Source: Ningiella ruwaisensis (GTDB taxonomy: Bacteria > Pseudomonadota > Gammaproteobacteria > Enterobacterales > Alteromonadaceae). From it: a stretch of DNA of 64,000 bases. Made by a program: the position numbers and the translations under genes. Numbering within the stretch: position 1 is the first letter of the stretch; each line of letters begins with the position of its first letter. The notes under the pieces were generated by a model. That model searched no databases, had not been told where the DNA came from, and was given only the letters and a program-made list of their open reading frames with translations. Below, piece by piece: positions 60,517 to 64,000 of the stretch. The stretch lies in assembly GCF_004798935.1 (NCBI RefSeq), contig NZ_RAHT01000001.1:682001-746000 (forward strand), in the 5' to 3' direction.

Positions 60517-61704
60517 TTAGCCAAGCGCTTTAAATATTAGCCATATTTTGTCTTTTACACGCAAATTCAATCGCTGCATAGAAGCGTTAGATATTCTTGA
60601 AAATACACGTTGCCCACTCAAGCCGGCTTCAATTATAACTGCATCGGAGAGTTGATTGATAACAAGCACTTCAGCCGGTATCTGGTTTATAAAACTGGTA
60701 TCTGACAAGGGTGATTTGGCAATGCTGACATCCGATGCCTCAATCACGAATTTCTTGCGATTCGATGCTTGTTCCGTGTTGCTCAGACTCGCTTTTTCAT
60801 AAATGAGGCGACGCTCACCCTCATTAATAGTCCCGGTAATTTCCCACTGAATTAATGCTTCTTTAGTTTGCGGTATGGGTGAATGCACATCTAATGCTGT
60901 CCACCAGTGTTGATGTGCAATGGAGGGCTCATCAAAATGGCTCGAATCGGTCTGGCCGGCCAAGAGCTTGGGAAGCATATGCTCTGTCTCGCCAGCATCA
61001 ATTAACTTAGCTTTGTCGATGTGCATGAGATGCGAGCAAAAAATTGCCAGCTCCTGCAGAGAGTGACTTATCATTATAACGCTAATACTGTGCTGTGCGC
61101 ACAAGTGCGCTAACTGATTAAGCATATGCATTCTTCGCGGCCAATCCAAAGCAGACAGCGCCTCATCTAGCAGGAGTAATTTTTTACCGCACACCAGGGC
61201 TCGAGCCAAAGCCACGCGCTGTTTTTCGCCACCAGAGAGGCTTTTGGGATATTGTTCCAGTAACTGAGCAATCTCAAAACGTTCGATAATCTGTCTGAGC
61301 ATGCTTTCTCGGTCCAAACCGCTACTTTTGTTTGACCTTTTGAACCTGGAACCGCTATAGGTTTTACCCTGAGCTAATTCGAGATTTTGCAAAACACTTA
61401 AGTGCTCAAAAAGCGGCGCATCAGCACCCACATATACGCCGGGATGTTTTATATCAGCAAAACTGTTGTAATGCTGGTTTTCAAAATACAGATGATAGTC
61501 TGCCGCTTTTTTCAAACCAGCAACGCTTTGCATCAACGTTGTTTTTCCGCTTCCGGATGCGCCAAATATACCAATTTTAAAGCAAGGTGATGCACTCTTG
61601 AACTCACACTGCGCATGCATCACGTTCCGCCCGCTTTTGCGTAAGGAAAAGTTCGCTGAAAACGCAAGTTTGTGAATTGCTACATTGGTTTGCACGCTAT
61701 TCAT
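60517..61704 (-). CDS. modC: ModC, molybdate ABC transporter ATP-binding protein
   Basis: 395 residues: ABC domain with Walker A FGASGSGKTTLM, signature LSGGEKQRVALARAL and Walker B KKLLLLDEALSALDW; then a C-terminal molybdate-binding (TOBE/Mop) domain with DVSIAKSPLSDTSFINQIPAEV and VKDKIWLIFKALG. Powers molybdate import with ModB and ModA. Starts 8 bp inside the end of modB. Somewhat longer than E. coli ModC (about 352 residues), the difference lying between the two domains and in the N-terminus. Confidence 0.94.
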   Translation of the reverse strand: MNSVQTNVAIHKLAFSANFSLRKSGRNVMHAQCEFKSASPCFKIGIFGASGSGKTTLMQSVAGLKKAADYHLYFENQHYNSFADIKHPGVYVGADAPLFEHLSVLQNLELAQGKTYSGSRFKRSNKSSGLDRESMLRQIIERFEIAQLLEQYPKSLSGGEKQRVALARALVCGKKLLLLDEALSALDWPRRMHMLNQLAHLCAQHSISVIMISHSLQELAIFCSHLMHIDKAKLIDAGETEHMLPKLLAGQTDSSHFDEPSIAHQHWWTALDVHSPIPQTKEALIQWEITGTINEGERRLIYEKASLSNTEQASNRKKFVIEASDVSIAKSPLSDTSFINQIPAEVLVINQLSDAVIIEAGLSGQRVFSRISNASMQRLNLRVKDKIWLIFKALG

Positions 61705-62425
61705 CCGTTAATAAATACTTAGGACGATTAAATTTATAAAGCAAGAAAAGGCTAATAAAACTGAACATCATTAAAAGCAGTGCAAGCCGGTGTGCAGCAT
61801 CATACTCAAGCGTTTCTACATAGTTAAACAAGGCAATTGACACCACTTGCGTAGATCCCGGAATATTGCCGCCAATCATCAGCAGCAAACCAAACTCTCC
61901 CAAGGTATGAGCAAAGCCTAAGGTACTTGCGGTGATGATACTGGGTTTTGCCATAGGGAGAACAACATACCAAAACCGGTAGTAAAATGGCATGCCAAGC
62001 GTGATTGCACTTAACTGCGGTCCTTTCGATATACTTGAGAATGCTGCTATAAGCGGTTGCATCACAAATGGCAGTGAATAAATGATAGAACCGACCAGAA
62101 TGCCTGTGAAAGAAAACACAAACTGCCCACCCACTATTTCTATCCATAATTGCCCCAACCAAGTATCTGGCGAGAAAGCCGTTATAAGATAAAATCCCAA
62201 CACAGTTGGTGGCAGCACCAGCGGCAGCGCGATAATCGTTTCAATCACCGGACGTAAGGCCCCTTGATAGTTTGCAATTATCCAGGCTAAGGGCAAGCCA
62301 ATCACAAGCAATATGATCACTGTGTAAAACGCCAGACTGAGCGTAAGTCTTATGGCTTGCCAATCTTGTAGGCTCAATGCTGTAAAAAGGCTTAAATCTG
62401 TCAAGTCGCCAGTGAACTCCTGCAC
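61697..62425 (-). CDS. modB: ModB, molybdate ABC transporter permease
   Basis: 242 residues, five to six membrane spans, with the permease coupling motif in TLGFAHTLGEFGLLLMIGGNIPGSTQVVSIALF. Forms the channel for molybdate or tungstate. Operon with modC; modA lies divergently 135 bp away rather than in the same operon as in E. coli. Confidence 0.94.
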   Translation of the reverse strand: MQEFTGDLTDLSLFTALSLQDWQAIRLTLSLAFYTVIILLVIGLPLAWIIANYQGALRPVIETIIALPLVLPPTVLGFYLITAFSPDTWLGQLWIEIVGGQFVFSFTGILVGSIIYSLPFVMQPLIAAFSSISKGPQLSAITLGMPFYYRFWYVVLPMAKPSIITASTLGFAHTLGEFGLLLMIGGNIPGSTQVVSIALFNYVETLEYDAAHRLALLLMMFSFISLFLLYKFNRPKYLLTDE

Positions 62426-62560
62426 TTTGGAATATTTTGTATTAGTCTTCGTTATATTTACACAGTTAGCAAGTAAGCGAAGGGAGTAATCATTTTTAGG
62501 TATAGTGATTGTGATGTAAAGCCTTACAATAGCGTAAAACGTTTAAACAGACATAATTCA

Positions 62561-63406
62561 ATGCTTCTATGGAATCATACATCGTTGCTTAAGTTACGCA
62601 AAACAGTAAGCGAAACTGTAAGAGAAACTGCAAGAGAAAAAGCACTGGGAACCTTTCTCCTGGCTCTTTTATGCTTAATTCTGAATGCAACGAATGCTTC
62701 AGCGCATGATTCAAATGAAACAAAAAAGCAAGCCGTGGTTGTGGCAGTGGCGAGCAATTTTTATCTTCCTTTACAGCAAATATTGAGCTCCCACGCTCAC
62801 AACTTCGACGTAACGGTGATTTCAGGCTCAAGCGGTATGCTGTATTCTCAGCTTAAAAACGGCGCGCCCTTCGATTTATACTTATCAGCAGACGCCGAAC
62901 GCCCTCAGCTTTTGTTTGCAGCAGGTATGAGTAGTGAACCAGTTAGCTATGCGGTGGGTCAACTTGCTTTGTATCCTTATAACGATAAGTTACCGCTAAA
63001 ACAGCAGCTCAAAAGCGCCAATAAAATAAGCATTGCTAACCCCAAGCTTGCACCCTTTGGACTTGCCGCCATGCAAGTTCTGCAAAGCATGTCGCTTGAA
63101 CAAAGCCCAAACTTGGTGATGGGTAATAGCGTTGCGCAAGCATTTCAATTTGTCGACAGTGGGAACGCTAACATTGGATTGCTGTCTGTTTCACAGTTGT
63201 TGCAAGCCCATGCCAGCTTTAACGATGAGAAATACTTAAACTACACGCTGATCGACGCCTCACTTTACGCTCCCATAGAGCAACAAGCTGTTATTGTTAA
63301 AGGTGCAAAGAACCAAGTAACTGCGCGGGATTTTCTAACATTTTTGATGTCTGATGAGGTGCAAAATCATATCGTCAGTTTGGGCTATAGTAGGCCTAGC
63401 GATTGA
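62561..63406 (+). CDS. modA: ModA, molybdate-binding periplasmic protein
   Basis: 281 residues: signal peptide (GTFLLALLCLILNATNASA), then VVVAVASNFYLPLQQILSSH and VTVISGSSGMLYSQLKNGAPFDLYLSADAERPQLL, the molybdate-binding core of the ModA family. A 28-residue charged stretch (KTVSETVRETAREKA) precedes the hydrophobic part, unusual for a signal peptide; the true start may lie later. Transcribed divergently from modBC. The last part (FLTFLMSDEVQNHIVSLGY) is typical. Confidence 0.92.
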   Translation: MLLWNHTSLLKLRKTVSETVRETAREKALGTFLLALLCLILNATNASAHDSNETKKQAVVVAVASNFYLPLQQILSSHAHNFDVTVISGSSGMLYSQLKNGAPFDLYLSADAERPQLLFAAGMSSEPVSYAVGQLALYPYNDKLPLKQQLKSANKISIANPKLAPFGLAAMQVLQSMSLEQSPNLVMGNSVAQAFQFVDSGNANIGLLSVSQLLQAHASFNDEKYLNYTLIDASLYAPIEQQAVIVKGAKNQVTARDFLTFLMSDEVQNHIVSLGYSRPSD

Positions 63407-63409
63407 ACA

Positions 63410-63517
63410 GTGACGCGTGCCGACATATTAATTGCATTTGGTAAAGGAGCAGCAGCAGGTGGCGCCACTGCAGCTGGCGCATGGGGAATATATATTGGAG
63501 TAAGAAATCTAACTTAG
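63410..63517 (+). CDS. possible small hydrophobic Gly/Ala-rich peptide
   Basis: A 35-codon frame with GTG start 3 bp after the modA stop: a glycine/alanine-rich stretch FGKGAAAGGATAAGAWGIYI with small-residue spacing that could form a membrane helix, ending VRNLT. No clear ribosome site; coupling to modA is possible. Similar compositions occur in small toxic or bacteriocin-like peptides, but I do not recognise a family. The call is tentative. Confidence 0.25.
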   Translation: MTRADILIAFGKGAAAGGATAAGAWGIYIGVRNLT

Positions 63518-63523
63518 TCCACG

Positions 63524-63555
63524 AAAAATAAGATAGCTCGAAAGAGCTATCTTAT
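63524..63555 (-). terminator. hairpin terminator, minus direction
   Basis: ATAAGATAGCTC and GAGCTATCTTAT form a 12-bp perfect stem with a 4-nt loop (GAAA on the plus strand); in the minus direction TTTTT follows. It would end transcripts from moaC (214 bp away); on the plus side no T tract follows. Confidence 0.65.
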
Positions 63556-63595
63556 CCAAACGACAAATAACATATAGCCAAAGTTTTATTAACCT

Positions 63596-63781
63596 ATGAA
63601 TATTAAAAGTCTCACGAAGCTCGCAAAAATTTGCTTTTTAACGCTGATTGCATTGTGCGTGATCACGGTCTTGTTATTATCTATCTACCACTTTACTCAA
63701 ACCGGAAACTCGGGGATAGCTAGTTCGCTGCTACTTATCGCAATAAGCCTGACCATTTACTTATTTTTTCACCTCAAATAA
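63596..63781 (+). CDS. small membrane protein
   Basis: 61 residues with two hydrophobic segments ([21 protein letters not shown] and [18 protein letters not shown]) joined by TQTGNSG. No family recognised. Its end overlaps the convergent moaC stop by 13 bp. Two clean spans and a basic start ([12 protein letters not shown]) make it plausible, but no strong ribosome site is seen. Confidence 0.45.
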   Translation: MNIKSLTKLAKICFLTLIALCVITVLLLSIYHFTQTGNSGIASSLLLIAISLTIYLFFHLK

Positions 63782-64000
63782 TCGGTTTTATCAGGATGTG
63801 TCCAATCGCCTGACTTTCCACCGGTTTTAGTGAGCACTTTAACACCCTCTATTCGCATGGCAGGATCTGAGGCTTTACACATATCAAAAAGTGTTAAACA
63901 AGCAACACTTACCGCTGTTAAAGCCTCCATTTCAACGCCAGTTTTACCGCTTAATTTGCAAAGTGATTCTACTTTTAAGCGGCCCTTGCTTTGCTCCACT
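63769..64000 (-). CDS. moaC: MoaC, cyclic pyranopterin monophosphate synthase (C-terminal half, cut by window edge)
   Basis: About 77 codons to the window edge; the N-terminal half is outside. The sequence [30 protein letters not shown] and [17 protein letters not shown] is the highly conserved MoaC core, containing the GVEMEA and KTGGKSG motifs. MoaC makes cyclic pyranopterin monophosphate, the second enzyme product in molybdenum cofactor synthesis. Beside the molybdate transport genes, a logical neighbourhood. Confidence 0.95.
   Translation of the reverse strand, partial: VEQSKGRLKVESLCKLSGKTGVEMEALTAVSVACLTLFDMCKASDPAMRIEGVKVLTKTGGKSGDWTHPDKTDYLR

Noticed and set aside
62426-62560. ModE operator between modB and modA
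   Set aside because: Only one CGTTATAT half-site (about 62448-62455) is present, without a second inverted half at the right distance.

Overview
The window reads as chromosomal DNA from a marine gammaproteobacterium, most likely an Alteromonadales/Alteromonadaceae member. The reasons are: a complete polar-flagellum locus under a FlrA/FlrB/FlrC (sigma-54) cascade as in Vibrio and Alteromonas; the H-ring genes flgP and flgT; and a TonB-dependent receptor flanked by tryptophan-halogenase-family genes, a pairing common in marine Alteromonadales. The assignment rests on gene content only; I could not search databases.

Region 1 (1-10.8 kb, minus strand): fliE-F-G-H-I-J-K-L-M-N-O and the first codons of fliP, the basal body, C-ring and export apparatus, with sigma-54-type -24/-12 elements before fliE and fliK. 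Region 2 (10.9-12.8 kb, plus strand): a three-gene insertion (TipAS-type MerR regulator and a vapBC toxin-antitoxin pair) between fliE and flrC. Region 3 (12.8-17.1 kb): flrC, flrB and flrA. Region 4 (17.1-20.2 kb): accessory genes (small membrane protein, truncated fructosamine-kinase remnant, DUF4345 protein, HAD phosphatase, pirin). Region 5 (20.2-26.1 kb): pseC, pseB and a 1246-residue Maf-type glycosyltransferase, pointing to pseudaminic-acid-type glycosylation of flagellin. Region 6 (26.1-33.1 kb): fliT-like, fliS, fliD, flaG and three flagellins, with unusually long structured intergenic DNA between the flagellins. Region 7 (33.5-51 kb): flgL back to flgB, cheR, cheV, then on the other strand flgA, flgM, flgN, and finally flgP and flgT. 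FlrA with sigma-54 should switch on the early and middle operons, and sigma-28 (restrained by FlgM) the flagellins; candidate promoters of both types lie where this predicts.

Region 8 (51.3-60 kb): a flavin-dependent halogenase, an overlapping degenerate paralogue, a large TonB-dependent receptor and a further halogenase. Region 9 (60-64 kb): a DUF1244 protein, modC-modB and divergent modA (molybdate uptake), two possible small proteins, and the C-terminal half of moaC (molybdenum cofactor synthesis).

The most unusual signal is a four-copy intergenic element in the flagellar region (35.1, 38.4, 42.1 and 48.9 kb). Each copy has a nearly invariant 53-nt core bounded by AATG and CATT, set at the tip of a long inverted repeat (27-42 bp) whose sequence is private to that locus. 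All four lie 3' of a flagellar gene and have the same orientation relative to it. The variable core positions fall in predicted loops and linkers, or preserve pairing by a G-U wobble in the mRNA sense, which suggests a structured RNA. I do not recognise it as a named family. The flagellin intergenic regions also hold outward-facing sigma-54-like elements, a repeated Shine-Dalgarno-like motif and a leftover flagellin leader without a gene.
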